Assembly: GCA_028724485.1 (NCBI GenBank)
Contig: JAQYCY010000042.1
Span: forward strand, 1 to 29,701
Reading direction: 5' to 3'
DNA: 29,701 nt
Source: CAG-917 sp028724485
Lineage (GTDB): Bacteria; Bacillota; Clostridia; Christensenellales; CAG-917
The position numbers and the translations under genes are program-made. Positions within the stretch are counted from its first letter, which is position 1. Every line of letters starts with the position of its first letter. Of this stretch, positions 6,162 through 15,598 are shown piece by piece. The notes below the pieces were generated by a model, which was not told the DNA's origin, ran no database searches, and saw only the letters and a program-made list of their open reading frames with translations.

Positions 6162-8492
6162 TTAAACAAACTTTACGCCAAACGACAACAGCCCGACCGA
6201 TGACAGACCAATAAGCGCGCCGCCGATTGCAATGCCCAAAGCTATTGCAAGAGAAAAGTTTATTGCGGCTTCCTTTGTGAGCAAACGCGCCAACTCTCGC
6301 CTTGTCATTCCTATGTTGAAATACTGCTTAAATTCCGACTTTCTGCTGAAATAATGTTCTAAGTAGCTGTTTATAAATCCGACAAATCCAAACACGCAAG
6401 CAAAAACAACAAGCATGTTTATGAGGTTTACAAATTTTCCGAGTAATTTCGCCGATCCCGCAACGACGTCTGACGTTCGCATCATAATAGTTGAATTTGT
6501 GCCGAAAATTTTGCTTAGTTCGCTTTCCAAATCGCCCACCGAACCTTTTGCCGTAAAAACCATAAATTCCAGCTTCGAGCCTATATACTCGTTATCTACA
6601 AAACCGACGTACATTGCGCTGTCAAACGTTCCCGCAATTTTAAACTCTTTCGGCTTTGAATCGACCGTAAGATAAATGCTGTCGCCGATTTTTTTGTCAA
6701 ATGATTTCATCACGGCGTCAGTAATGTAAATTTCCTTACCCTTAGGAACTTTAGTAATTCCGCTTGCAAAATCCGCAACTTCTTTTGCAGGTTTGTTTGC
6801 GGACAAAATCATAATACTGAGTCCGTTAGGCAACGTTACGCCGTCCTTTTTGTTTGCGAAATAATAGCTTTTTGCTTCCTTAACGTCGTCCGCCTTATCG
6901 TAAAAAACTTGCGATACGTTTGCCACGATAACGTCGCCCTGCATAAAATTCATCATTTTGGTTTTTTGCGTATTTGCAAACACAAGCGAATAAATGATAA
7001 CCGTTACAAGCACGGACAAAATGCACAATATTCGTTGACTGTTGTTTATGCTAAGGTTTTCCCTAACCGTTTTAAATGCAATAATCGTAGTGCCGTTTGC
7101 CCTTGTTTTCTTCATCAAAAACTCCGACAAAAGCGAAAATCCTTTGACGGCGTAAGGCAGTCCGAAAGAAACTATCAAAACGATAAATACAAAAATAAAT
7201 ATAAACGGAACAAACCTTGCCTTAACGGGAATTACAAACATAATAATCAGCATAACTATCGTAATTGCAATCAAAAGCAAAACCCATTTCAGCGGCATTA
7301 TACGCTGTTTTTTCGTGCCGCCCGTCAGCATTTCGTCAAGACTTAATTTTGAATTTCTTACAAACATAATAATTTGACTTATCAGAGCAACGAAAACCGC
7401 AAACGCCACGCCGATTAAAATCGATTGCCAAGATATGGCAAAGTTTATTTCCTTAATACCGAGCGACTTTGAAAATACCGTTGTCGGAAGGAGGGACAAA
7501 GCTATGCCGACAAATCCGCCTATAACGGCGTAAAACAGCATTTCGGCAAGTTGCATAAGCCGTAAATCTTTTTTCGTTGCGCCTACGCTCATAAACAATG
7601 CGGACGAGTGACTTCTCTCCCCCATTATAACGGTAAGCGAAGAATATATAATGGTTACGCCTATGCACGCAAACACAAGCGACATAAAATACAGAACAAT
7701 CGAAACGATAAATATAAGCGAATCTATATACTCGGTTGAATTTGCAAGTTCTACGGCGTTGTCGGGATATTCCGCTTTTAGGACCTCAATCATATTACCG
7801 ATATCATTTTTATTATAACAATCGACGTAAATGACGTTGCAAAGTTTTTCGTTTTCGTCAAGTCCTATGCCAAAAGTCGAAATAAGTTTAATCATAACGC
7901 TTTTAAAGCTGACTAAAACTTGCGTTCCTGCCATAAGCCCCACGCTATCCATAATGCCGACAACCGAATATTCGATACTCTCCTCTCCCATTTGAAGATT
8001 AACGGTGTCGTACAATTTCAACTTATGTTTGTCCGCAAAACTTTTCGACACAACCGCGCTTTTATTTATATTAGCCGTCGTAAGCTCTCCGAATTCAATT
8101 TTGTTAAAACTGTAAATCGAATTGAGCGACGCAAAATCAACCGCCTTAACGTTGATAACGCTATTTTGTTTTGCCGATATCTTTTCGTTTTTATTGCGAT
8201 AAATCAAATTCATCGAAAACATTCCGACAACAGCACCTTTGTCTCCTACGGCGGTTTTCGCTTTTTCAAGGCGCATATATCTTATCATCGAATCGCTGTC
8301 GACCTTAACCGCAATATCCGCTTTTCCGCAAGCGGCAACGTTTTCCATTCTGTTATATTTATCAAACTCATTTCTAACGATATATGTCGAAACGAAAATG
8401 GCAACCGAAACGGCAATACAAAATATCACCAAAATCGGTTGCAGCGGTTTTCTTTTTATAGAGTTAAAAATATGTTTGAAAAAAAGTTTCAT
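6162..8492 (-). CDS. FtsX/MacB-like ABC transporter permease, apparently lacking the last membrane helix
   Basis: This large permease (776 residues) belongs to an ABC system of the MacB/LolCE type, which moves or releases lipoproteins, peptides or antibiotics rather than small solutes. Helix 1 is at about 18-38, followed by an extracytoplasmic MacB-like domain and a first FtsX unit of three helices with the conserved cytoplasmic turn ALFMSVGATKKDLRLMQLAE. Then come central helices (about 405-465 and 500), a second outer domain and a C-terminal FtsX unit with IGMTRRELARLLTKEAAINF. That last unit shows two helices and stops at FGVKFV, where relatives continue with one more. Its ATG overlaps the ATPase stop by 4 nt. 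Substrate unknown. Confidence 0.88.
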   Translation of the reverse strand: MKLFFKHIFNSIKRKPLQPILVIFCIAVSVAIFVSTYIVRNEFDKYNRMENVAACGKADIAVKVDSDSMIRYMRLEKAKTAVGDKGAVVGMFSMNLIYRNKNEKISAKQNSVINVKAVDFASLNSIYSFNKIEFGELTTANINKSAVVSKSFADKHKLKLYDTVNLQMGEESIEYSVVGIMDSVGLMAGTQVLVSFKSVMIKLISTFGIGLDENEKLCNVIYVDCYNKNDIGNMIEVLKAEYPDNAVELANSTEYIDSLIFIVSIVLYFMSLVFACIGVTIIYSSLTVIMGERSHSSALFMSVGATKKDLRLMQLAEMLFYAVIGGFVGIALSLLPTTVFSKSLGIKEINFAISWQSILIGVAFAVFVALISQIIMFVRNSKLSLDEMLTGGTKKQRIMPLKWVLLLIAITIVMLIIMFVIPVKARFVPFIFIFVFIVLIVSFGLPYAVKGFSLLSEFLMKKTRANGTTIIAFKTVRENLSINNSQRILCILSVLVTVIIYSLVFANTQKTKMMNFMQGDVIVANVSQVFYDKADDVKEAKSYYFANKKDGVTLPNGLSIMILSANKPAKEVADFASGITKVPKGKEIYITDAVMKSFDKKIGDSIYLTVDSKPKEFKIAGTFDSAMYVGFVDNEYIGSKLEFMVFTAKGSVGDLESELSKIFGTNSTIMMRTSDVVAGSAKLLGKFVNLINMLVVFACVFGFVGFINSYLEHYFSRKSEFKQYFNIGMTRRELARLLTKEAAINFSLAIALGIAIGGALIGLSSVGLLSFGVKFV

Positions 8493-9178
8493 ATATCGTA
8501 CGTCGCTATTTGCTTTGGCATATCTTCGTTTTGAACTCTGCCGTCAATCATTTTTACAATTCTCGTTCCCCTTACGGCGGTTTCCATACTGTGCGTAACC
8601 TGCACGACGGTAATTTTGTATTCCTTGTTCAAGGCAACAAGCAATTCCATAATATCCTCCCTTGCCCTGCTATCGAGATTACCCGTCGGTTCGTCGAGCA
8701 TAAGCACCTTAGGTTTATACAATATCGAACGAGCAATAGCCACTCTTTGTTGTTCGCCGCCGGATATTTTGTCGGGATATTTATTAAGCAAATCGGAAAT
8801 ACGCATTTTATCGGTTATTTCAAGCATATTTGCCTTAGACGCCTTTAAGTTGTCTTTTCTCAAATAAATCGGCAAAAGTATATTTTCTTCAACGGTAAGC
8901 GTGGGTATCAGATTGAAAAACTGATATACAAATCCAAGTTCAGTCCTACGCATAATCGCAAGCTCTTTTTGATTTAAGGTAGCCAAGTCCTTACCGCAAA
9001 GGATAACTTTTCCGCTATCAAACTTTGTTGCTCCGCTAAGCACGGAAAGCAGAGTGCTTTTTCCGCTTCCCGACTCACCCATAATGGAAACAAATTCACC
9101 GCTTTCGATTTTAAGCGACAAATTGTCAAGCACAAGGTTGTCCCCGTATTTTTTTGTTACGTTTTCGGCAATAATCAT
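8489..9178 (-). CDS. ABC transporter ATP-binding protein (LolD/MacB type)
   Basis: The cytosolic ATPase powers the adjacent permease. Starting from the ATG at 9178 it has 229 residues, with Walker A GESGSGKST (about 34-42), the Q-loop YQFFNL, signature ISGGEQQRVAIAR (about 138-150), Walker B VLMLDEPTGNLD and the switch His in QVTHS. The open frame extends to a GTG at 9196. The ATG at 9178 is preferred because it has GAGG five bases upstream, overlaps the lipoprotein stop as ATGA, and gives the standard MIIAENVTKKYG start. The same ATGA coupling joins it to the permease. Confidence 0.95.
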   Translation of the reverse strand: MIIAENVTKKYGDNLVLDNLSLKIESGEFVSIMGESGSGKSTLLSVLSGATKFDSGKVILCGKDLATLNQKELAIMRRTELGFVYQFFNLIPTLTVEENILLPIYLRKDNLKASKANMLEITDKMRISDLLNKYPDKISGGEQQRVAIARSILYKPKVLMLDEPTGNLDSRAREDIMELLVALNKEYKITVVQVTHSMETAVRGTRIVKMIDGRVQNEDMPKQIATYDI

Positions 9179-10698
9179 ACGTACCTCAAAAAGCACCTTG
9201 CAACGTTCGGCGCATATCTATAAATAATTCCTTTTACTATTTCGGTGAGTTTGAACGAATCCACACCTGTTTTTGCCGCATTCCACAAATCGTCAAACCC
9301 GTATTTTTTAAAGCTGACGCCCTGCGGAACGGTTGAGGTGTCGAGTCGCTTGTTAAAAGATTTTTCGGCGGTTCGCAAAATATCCAAAGCGTAAATTTCT
9401 ACTTGATCTTTTGCCCCGTTCGACAAACCGTTTAATATTCTACAAATGGCAAGTCCGTTATCCCTTTTGTATGCCTTGTACTGCTCGTATGTGATTTCCT
9501 TGTCGGTGTAATAATATTTATCACCCTTTTGATAAGTCAAAATGCAATAAAGCAGTTGTTTTAAATCTTCGTCGCTTATGTTCTTTATCAAATTGTAACT
9601 TTCGTCGGATATAAAATTCACAAGTTTTCCGAAGTTCAAATTTGCGAAGCTCTTTACGATAACGTCAAACAATTTTATATCGACCGCCCTTAAATCGTTT
9701 GCGTCGATAAGCGAAGTGTCGCCGTTTTTGTTTATAATCATATCGAGATACAAGTCAACAATTTTATATACCGCATTCCACGCCGAGTCCGGCATTTTTG
9801 TCGACAAAATCATATCGACGTTGTTTTTAATAAACGCAACTATATTAGATTCGATAGTGTCGGCGTTTACTACAAAACCGCTTTGTATTATTTCCTTTAC
9901 TATTGCAATGCCTTCTTCGACGCTTTCCCACTCTATCGACATAACGCCGGCTGTTGCAAGCGTAAGATACACTCGTCCTACAACGATAAGTTGAGTAGGT
10001 CCTAATTCCGCCATTGCGTAAAGACAGCCGTCGGCATAATTGTAATAATCTTTATATAGTTTTTTGTATTTATTGAGATTTTGTTCTTTTTGCGTTTCGG
10101 AGAATTTATCGGAGTACCAACTAAAACCGTCAAGCTCTTTCCTTTCGATTTTCGCAAGGCAGTCGGCGTAAAACTCTTTCGCTTGTTTGAGCGAAAGGCA
10201 AATGTAATGATAAGCGACGTAACCTAACGCGTCGTTGCCTATCACTTCGATTGTATCGATATAAGCCTTACGCAAGAGTTTCAAATCGTCCGCAGTAAAG
10301 TCCAAAGTGGTTATCATTTTATCATAAAACGTAACTATAGGCTCGCCGTAATTATCCATAACTCTTCCAAGTCTTATAACGTCATCGCCCGAAACCTTTG
10401 CTTCTTTCAAAACTCTAAGTAAAAAAACAGAGTCAAGACAACTATGCTCGTCGTTTATCGAGCTTAGTTTATCATTGACTCTTTTAATGCTTTTTTCAAA
10501 TTCGGCAACTACCTCGTCCGAATAGACGATTTCCGTCTCTATGACGTTTATTTTATCGCCCCATTTGCCGTATCCGTTTTCAGGAGTTTTAGCGTTGTTA
10601 TCTTGCCCTGCGCAGGCAAAGAGTGTTAAGGATAAAGCCACTATTAACATAGCAAGCGACAAAACGTTAAACAGTTTTTTTCCGTAAGCGTTTTTCAT
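9175..10698 (-). CDS. Large lipoprotein of the ABC operon, function unknown
   Basis: The 507-residue product has a lipoprotein signal: basic MKNAYGKK, a hydrophobic stretch and the lipobox LFAC with the lipidated cysteine at about residue 29. The mature part is mostly helical and rich in Lys, Asp and Tyr, and I recognise no domain in it. The ATG at 10698 is chosen over an upstream GTG (10707) because GGAGG lies 8 nt before it. It is first in an operon with the ATPase and permease, joined by stop/start overlaps. It may therefore be a surface partner or substrate receptor of that transporter (inference). A strong promoter and a second ribosome-site-like start-stop element precede it. Confidence 0.85.
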   Translation of the reverse strand: MKNAYGKKLFNVLSLAMLIVALSLTLFACAGQDNNAKTPENGYGKWGDKINVIETEIVYSDEVVAEFEKSIKRVNDKLSSINDEHSCLDSVFLLRVLKEAKVSGDDVIRLGRVMDNYGEPIVTFYDKMITTLDFTADDLKLLRKAYIDTIEVIGNDALGYVAYHYICLSLKQAKEFYADCLAKIERKELDGFSWYSDKFSETQKEQNLNKYKKLYKDYYNYADGCLYAMAELGPTQLIVVGRVYLTLATAGVMSIEWESVEEGIAIVKEIIQSGFVVNADTIESNIVAFIKNNVDMILSTKMPDSAWNAVYKIVDLYLDMIINKNGDTSLIDANDLRAVDIKLFDVIVKSFANLNFGKLVNFISDESYNLIKNISDEDLKQLLYCILTYQKGDKYYYTDKEITYEQYKAYKRDNGLAICRILNGLSNGAKDQVEIYALDILRTAEKSFNKRLDTSTVPQGVSFKKYGFDDLWNAAKTGVDSFKLTEIVKGIIYRYAPNVARCFLRYV

Positions 10699-10717
10699 AT
10701 CCTTCACCTCCGATAAT

Positions 10718-10736
10718 CTACATACTGTTTCCTCCT
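10718..10736 (-). promoter_or_regulatory. AUG-UAG start-stop element with a perfect ribosome site
   Basis: On the minus strand AGGAGG (10736-10731), 7 nt, ATG (10723-10721) and an immediate TAG (10720-10718) form a minimal upstream frame in the leader of the lipoprotein gene, 22 nt before its real ATG and just ahead of the real GGAGG. It may stall or recycle ribosomes, or be the relic of an older start. Confidence 0.5.
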
Positions 10737-10743
10737 TACTTTG

Positions 10744-10772
10744 ATTTTACTATCAAAATATCAGGTTGTCAA
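10744..10772 (-). promoter_or_regulatory. Promoter of the lipoprotein-ABC operon
   Basis: TTGACA (10772-10767), a 17-bp spacer and TAAAAT (10749-10744) on the minus strand. Confidence 0.85.
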
Positions 10773-10815
10773 TATGCTAATTTTCGACAGTAAATCCAAA
10801 ATTTTTTAGCCAAAT

Positions 10816-10891
10816 TGCCGTTTATCGTTTAGGCAGGTTATCGCTCATTTATCGGATACTTTATCGCCCGTTTATCGGATAGGTTGTCGCC
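10816..10891. repeat. Imperfect 23-bp tandem repeats downstream of folA
   Basis: Two adjacent 23-bp units (10836-10858 and 10859-10881) share TTATCG, CATTTATCGGATA or CGTTTATCGGATA, with degenerate partial copies on each side. The word TTATCG recurs at near-regular steps. The array fills the folA to ABC-promoter gap. Confidence 0.7.
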
Positions 10892-10893
10892 TA

Positions 10894-11394
10894 TTAAAAT
10901 TTTTTAATCTTTGTGTTTTCATAGCTGCAAAACTTATATCTAAGTCCGTTTTCAGCCGTCATAAGTTCCGTTTCATTGCCCAAAATCCAGCCGTCACGCT
11001 CGTCAAGATTTTCAAAGAAAACCGTTGCTTTGCCGTCAGCGTCGACTTTTGTGACGATAACTTCCGAACAATAATCGAGCATCGTTTTATAGAACATAGC
11101 TCCGCCCACGATAAAAGTTTCGTCCGTGTCGTATTCTTTCAGTTTCGTCGACAAATCGTCTAAACTTTTCGCAATTATAACGTCGTCACGCTCGCCGTCA
11201 GGCCAAAGCACGACGTTGACTCTGTTTTTAAGCGGTTTACCGTTCGGGAAAGACAACAAGGTGTTTGAACCCATAACTATAACCTTATTCATTGTATGCG
11301 CCATAAAGTGTCGCATGTCTTCGGGCAAGTGAAAAAGTAAATCGTTGTTTTTGCCTATGCCCCAAAATTTATCCACACAAACGATAGCTTTCAT
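10894..11394 (-). CDS. folA: Dihydrofolate reductase
   Basis: It reduces dihydrofolate to tetrahydrofolate with NADPH, restoring the cofactor oxidised by thymidylate synthase. The 166 residues show the N-terminal strand MKAIVCVDKFWGIGKNNDLL, the active-site helix HLPEDMRHF with the acidic Asp26, the NADPH-binding region VIVMGSNTLLSFP and FIVGGAMFYKTMLDY. The lengths and order are normal. Its ATG overlaps the thyA stop (TGATG), so the two are translationally coupled. There is no sign of a plasmid-type or trimethoprim-resistance variant that I can judge by eye. Confidence 0.95.
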   Translation of the reverse strand: MKAIVCVDKFWGIGKNNDLLFHLPEDMRHFMAHTMNKVIVMGSNTLLSFPNGKPLKNRVNVVLWPDGERDDVIIAKSLDDLSTKLKEYDTDETFIVGGAMFYKTMLDYCSEVIVTKVDADGKATVFFENLDERDGWILGNETELMTAENGLRYKFCSYENTKIKKF

Positions 11395-12224
11395 CAGATT
11401 GCCACCTCTATTTTTTTGCCGAGCGGCGTGTATTTGTAGTCTTCGAGTTTAAAGTCGTTGACAGTAAAATCGTAGAAATTTTTAATCTCCGGATTTATCC
11501 AAAACTTCGGCGCGTCGTATTGCGGATTTTTAAGCACGTCTTCGACGATAGGAATATGCCTGTCATAAATGTGGGCGTCCGCTATAACGTGGACGAGTTC
11601 GCCGACTTTAAGTCCGCTTACTTGCGCAAACATATGCACCAAAACCGCATACTGAACAACGTTCCAGTTGTTTGCGGTAAGCGTATCTTGCGAGCGTTGA
11701 TTAAGTATGGCGTTAAGTTTGCCGTCAGCCACGTTAAACGTCATCGAATATGCGCAAGGATAAAGGTTCATCTCGTGCAAATCTTGGAAGTTGTAAATAT
11801 TAGTCAAAATTCTTCTCGACTGCGGATTGTTCTTTAAATCGAAAAGCACTCTGTCCACTTGGTCGAATTCGCCTTCCTTATACTTATGTTTTACGCCAAG
11901 CTGATAACCGTAAGCCTTGCCGATAGAACCAGTCGAGTCTGCCCAGCTGTCCCAAATGTGGCTGCTTAAGTCGTGAACGTTGTTCGATTTTTTTTGCCAA
12001 ATCCAAAGAATTTCGTCTATTGCCGCTTCAAAGTTCGTTTTGCGAAGCGTTATGATAGGAAACTCCTCGGCAAGATTATATCGGTTGACAACGCAAAACT
12101 TTTTGATTGTATGCGCCTTTTCGCCGTCAGCCCAAACAGGTCTTACGTCAAATTCGGTATCCCAAACGCCGTTGTCTAAAATATCTCGACAAGTATTTAT
12201 AAAAATTTTATCTGCCTTACTCAT
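11394..12224 (-). CDS. thyA: Thymidylate synthase
   Basis: ThyA methylates dUMP to dTMP using methylene-tetrahydrofolate and yields dihydrofolate for the adjacent folA. The 276 residues include the dUMP phosphate arginines in NPQSRRILTNIYN, the nucleophile in LYPCAYSMTF (Cys157), LNQRSQDTLTANNWNVVQYA and the C-terminal VHVIADAHIYDRHIP. The residue after the nucleophile is Ala, where the classical E. coli-type enzyme has His; the NNWN version of the nucleotide loop is also characteristic of a clostridial subgroup. A GGAG ribosome site and a clear promoter precede it. This is the flavin-independent enzyme, so the cell need not rely on ThyX. Confidence 0.95.
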   Translation of the reverse strand: MSKADKIFINTCRDILDNGVWDTEFDVRPVWADGEKAHTIKKFCVVNRYNLAEEFPIITLRKTNFEAAIDEILWIWQKKSNNVHDLSSHIWDSWADSTGSIGKAYGYQLGVKHKYKEGEFDQVDRVLFDLKNNPQSRRILTNIYNFQDLHEMNLYPCAYSMTFNVADGKLNAILNQRSQDTLTANNWNVVQYAVLVHMFAQVSGLKVGELVHVIADAHIYDRHIPIVEDVLKNPQYDAPKFWINPEIKNFYDFTVNDFKLEDYKYTPLGKKIEVAI

Positions 12225-12253
12225 TTTGTTCTCCTTTAAAACGTAACGCCATA

Positions 12254-12282
12254 AGTATACATTAAAAACCCAACGTTTTCAA
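12254..12282 (-). promoter_or_regulatory. Promoter of thyA-folA
   Basis: TTGAAA (12282-12277), a 17-bp spacer and TATACT (12259-12254) on the minus strand, about 30 nt before the thyA ATG. Confidence 0.8.
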
Positions 12283-12671
12283 GTATAGCTGTCACCTTTT
12301 CGCTTTTTTGATTTTTGCCGCCTGTTTTTGCGCCGCTTTTGTTAACCTTCATTAAACGCTTTAATTAGTCTTTTATCTTTTTCTTTTAAATCGCTAATTA
12401 TTTCCGTTTTACCGTTTTATAAATATCGCATATTTAAATTCCGCTTAACGTTTACAAATATGCTTAACCGCTTATAAACGTCTGTTAGCGGCTTATAACC
12501 GCCTTGCAATTTAGCGGTTTTTAATACCGTTTTACCGTTTTAAAATATCGCTTATAAATATCTATTAACGGTTTATATATCGCTTAGCGGTTTAAACACA
12601 CTGCTAAGCCGCTTTATAAATGCCGATAAGCACCTTAAAATATCGTTTGGTTTTTTACAAAACCCCATTCA
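12283..12671. repeat. Gene-free gap with degenerate repeats between uvrA and thyA
   Basis: No ORF is credible here. A 25-26-bp block (two consecutive CCGTTTTA words then AAATATCGC) occurs at 12404-12429 and 12527-12551, 123 bp apart. The surroundings are variants of CGCTTATAAA, TTAGCGG and CGGTTTATA. Short hairpins occur, such as GCTTAGC/GCTAAGC around 12570-12605 and GCGG-CTTATAA-CCGC near 12488-12502. A weak GGTTTT/AAAACC stem lies just past the uvrA stop; no strong terminator is visible. Confidence 0.6.
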
Positions 12672-15473
12672 TTAAAGTATATTCTTTAAAAATCTACCCG
12701 TTTGGCTGTTCTCGACCTTGCAAATTTCTTCGGGCGTTCCGCTTGCTATAACGGTGCCGCCTCTGTCGCCGCCGTAAGGGCCTAAATCGATAATATGGTC
12801 GGCAACTTTTACGACGTCAAGATTATGCTCGATAACAACAACGGTATTTTTATTATCCACGAGCCTTTTTAAAATATTGACGAGCTTTGCAACGTCGTGG
12901 GTGTGCAATCCCGTGGTCGGCTCATCCAAAATGTAGAGCGTTCTGCCCGTACTCTTTTTGGAAAGTTCGGTTGCGAGTTTAACTCTTTGCGCCTCGCCAC
13001 CCGACAAAGTAGTTGACGATTGTCCGAGTTTGATATACGAAAGTCCGACTTCGTTAAGCGTAACGAGTTTGTTGCGGATTTTCGGTATATTTTCAAAGAA
13101 GTCGCACGCTTCTTCGATAGTCATATCCAAAACGTCCGAAATCGATTTGCCTTTATACTTAACTTCGAGCGTTTCGCGGTTATATCTTTTTCCGCCGCAA
13201 ACTTCGCACGGAACGTAAATGTCAGGCAAAAAGTGCATTTCGATTTTGATTATGCCGTCACCGCAACAGTTTTCACATCTGCCGCCGGATACGTTAAATG
13301 AAAAACGTCCTGCCTTATAGCCCCTTGCCTTTGCTTCGGGAAGAGAAGCGTAAAGGTCGCGGATTGCAGAAAACACGCCCGTATAAGTTACGGGATTGCT
13401 TCTCGGCGTTCTTCCGATCGGACTTTGGTCGATGTTTATCACTTTATCGAATTGGTCAAGACCCAAAATTTCGTCGTACTTGCCGACAGTTAGCTTTGAG
13501 CCGTTCAAAGCGTTCGACGACGCAGGATAAAGAATTTCGTTCACAAGGCTCGATTTTCCGCTTCCCGACACACCCGTAACGGCTGTCATAACGCCGACAG
13601 GAAATTTAACGTCTATATTTTTAAGGTTATTTTGTTTCGCTCCCTTAATTTCGATATAGCCGCGCGGTTTAAGACGCTCTTTCGGCACGTCGATTTTAAG
13701 TTCGCCCGAAAGATATTTTCCCGTAATCGAGTTTTTGGCTTTGATTATATCTTCGACTGTACCTTGCGCCACGACTTCGCCGCCGTGCAAACCTGCACCG
13801 GGGCCTATATCGACGATATAGTCCGCCGCGCGCATAGTGTCCTCGTCGTGTTCGACTACAATTAAAGTATTGCCTAAATCCCTCAAACGTTTGAGCGATT
13901 CGAGCAGTTTTTCGTTGTCGCTCTGGTGGAGTCCTATGCTTGGTTCGTCAAGGATATACAACACGCCGACAAGTCCGCTGCCTATTTGCGTGGCAAGTCT
14001 GATGCGTTGCGACTCGCCGCCCGACAAAGTTCCCGCAGAACGGTTTAGCGTCAAATAATCAAGTCCTACGTCAATCAAAAATTTAAGTCTTGCGTGAATT
14101 TCCTTTAATATCCTTTCGGCAATCAGCGTTTGACTGTGACTGAGTTTAACGTTGTTTAAAAACTCGTCGATTTTTGTTATCGACATATTACAAAGCTCGT
14201 AAATATTAAGTCCGCCGACAGTAACGGCAAGGGCTTCGGGTTTGAGCCGCTTTCCGCCGCAAGTATCGCATGAAACGCTTTTAATAAGTTTTCCTATCTC
14301 TTGCTTAGCATATTCCGACGTACTTTCGTTGTAGCGTCTTAAAAGATTTGTGGCAATTCCTTCGTACCTTGCCATCATCGTTCCGCTGTAACTTCTGCCG
14401 TTGTAAATCATAGGAATACGTTCACCGTCGTTGCCGTAAAATATTAAATTCTTTATGTTTTGCGGCAAATCCTTGTATGGCGTATCGAGGCTGAAACCGT
14501 ACGCTTTTGAAAGCGCGGTAAGTTGCATTTTGATAATCTGTCCGCTTTCCATGCTCCAACCGCTCGCCTTAACCGCTCCTTCGTTCAAAGTGAGATTTTC
14601 GTCGGTGACAAGCATATCTATATCGATTTCGTTTTTAAAGCCGAGCCCTAAACAATCGGGACACGCGCCGTAAGGATTGTTGAACGAAAACAATCTCGGT
14701 TCTAATTCTTCAAGCGAAACGTCGCAATCGGGACAACTATATTTTGTCGAAAACAAAACTTCCTCTTCTTCGAATTGGCAAACGACCAGCCCTTCGGCAA
14801 GTTTAAGCGCAATTTCAATGGCGTCGGAAAGTCTTTTGTTTACGCCGTCCTTTACGATAATTCTGTCTACGACGACGGATATTGCGTGCTTGCAGTTCTT
14901 GTCGAGTTCTATTTCTTCATCGAGCGTATAATTTACGCCGTCAACCTTAACTCGCAAATAGCCGCTCTTTTTTAAAGCCGCAAGCTCCTTTTTGTATTCC
15001 CCCTTTCTTCCCCTTACGATAGGAGCGAGAATTTGCACTTTTCCGCCGCGTTCTAAAACCTTGTCAACGATTTCGTCGACGGTTTGCGGCCTTATTTCCT
15101 TTCCGCATTTAGGGCAATGCGGCGTGCCTACTCTTGCGTAAAGCAAACGCAAATAGTCGTAAATTTCGGTAACCGTGCCGACGGTAGACCTCGGGTTTTT
15201 GGAAGTAGTCTTTTGGTCGATTGCAACGGCAGGCGAAAGCCCCTCGATGTACTCGACGTCGGGTTTTTGCATTTGTCCCAAAAACTGCCTTGCATAGCTT
15301 GACAGACTTTCGATATAGCGTCTTTGTCCTTCTGCGAAAATGGTATCGAAAGCAAGCGAAGATTTTCCGCTTCCCGACAATCCCGTAAACACGATAAATT
15401 TATCTCTCGGAATAGTCAAATCTACGTTTTTAAGATTATTTTCCTTTGCACCTTTGATTTTAATTTCGTCCAT
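12672..15473 (-). CDS. uvrA: Excinuclease ABC subunit A
   Basis: UvrA is the damage-sensing ATPase of nucleotide excision repair; it loads UvrB onto lesions. The 933 residues are full length. Visible are the first Walker A GLSGSGKSSLAFD (31-43), the zinc-binding pairs CPKCGK and CPDCDVSLEEL...CPDC, and the first signature LSGGESQRIRLA with ILDEPSIGLHQSD. They are followed by the second Walker A GVSGSGKSSLVNE, the central zinc module CENC...CEVC (around FLPDIYVP) and the second signature LSGGEAQRVKLATEL with ILDEPTTGLH. It follows uvrB after 125 nt with an AAGGAT ribosome site. It is probably cotranscribed with uvrB. The SOS operator is not evident. Confidence 0.98.
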   Translation of the reverse strand: MDEIKIKGAKENNLKNVDLTIPRDKFIVFTGLSGSGKSSLAFDTIFAEGQRRYIESLSSYARQFLGQMQKPDVEYIEGLSPAVAIDQKTTSKNPRSTVGTVTEIYDYLRLLYARVGTPHCPKCGKEIRPQTVDEIVDKVLERGGKVQILAPIVRGRKGEYKKELAALKKSGYLRVKVDGVNYTLDEEIELDKNCKHAISVVVDRIIVKDGVNKRLSDAIEIALKLAEGLVVCQFEEEEVLFSTKYSCPDCDVSLEELEPRLFSFNNPYGACPDCLGLGFKNEIDIDMLVTDENLTLNEGAVKASGWSMESGQIIKMQLTALSKAYGFSLDTPYKDLPQNIKNLIFYGNDGERIPMIYNGRSYSGTMMARYEGIATNLLRRYNESTSEYAKQEIGKLIKSVSCDTCGGKRLKPEALAVTVGGLNIYELCNMSITKIDEFLNNVKLSHSQTLIAERILKEIHARLKFLIDVGLDYLTLNRSAGTLSGGESQRIRLATQIGSGLVGVLYILDEPSIGLHQSDNEKLLESLKRLRDLGNTLIVVEHDEDTMRAADYIVDIGPGAGLHGGEVVAQGTVEDIIKAKNSITGKYLSGELKIDVPKERLKPRGYIEIKGAKQNNLKNIDVKFPVGVMTAVTGVSGSGKSSLVNEILYPASSNALNGSKLTVGKYDEILGLDQFDKVINIDQSPIGRTPRSNPVTYTGVFSAIRDLYASLPEAKARGYKAGRFSFNVSGGRCENCCGDGIIKIEMHFLPDIYVPCEVCGGKRYNRETLEVKYKGKSISDVLDMTIEEACDFFENIPKIRNKLVTLNEVGLSYIKLGQSSTTLSGGEAQRVKLATELSKKSTGRTLYILDEPTTGLHTHDVAKLVNILKRLVDNKNTVVVIEHNLDVVKVADHIIDLGPYGGDRGGTVIASGTPEEICKVENSQTGRFLKNIL

Positions 15474-15598
15474 AATATGAATCCTTGGCTTAAAGCCTTT
15501 TACGTTAAACTAAAAATTTTCAGCCTGAAAGTTGCTATTTTGGGGCAAAACTCTATCGCTTAAATGCGATTTTGGCTGCCATAATGCTATCGAGCGCG

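Noticed and set aside
15520..15535. Short palindrome TTTCAGCCTGAAA between uvrB and uvrA
   Set aside because: One-base centre makes a hairpin impossible, and nothing else supports an operator or terminator there.
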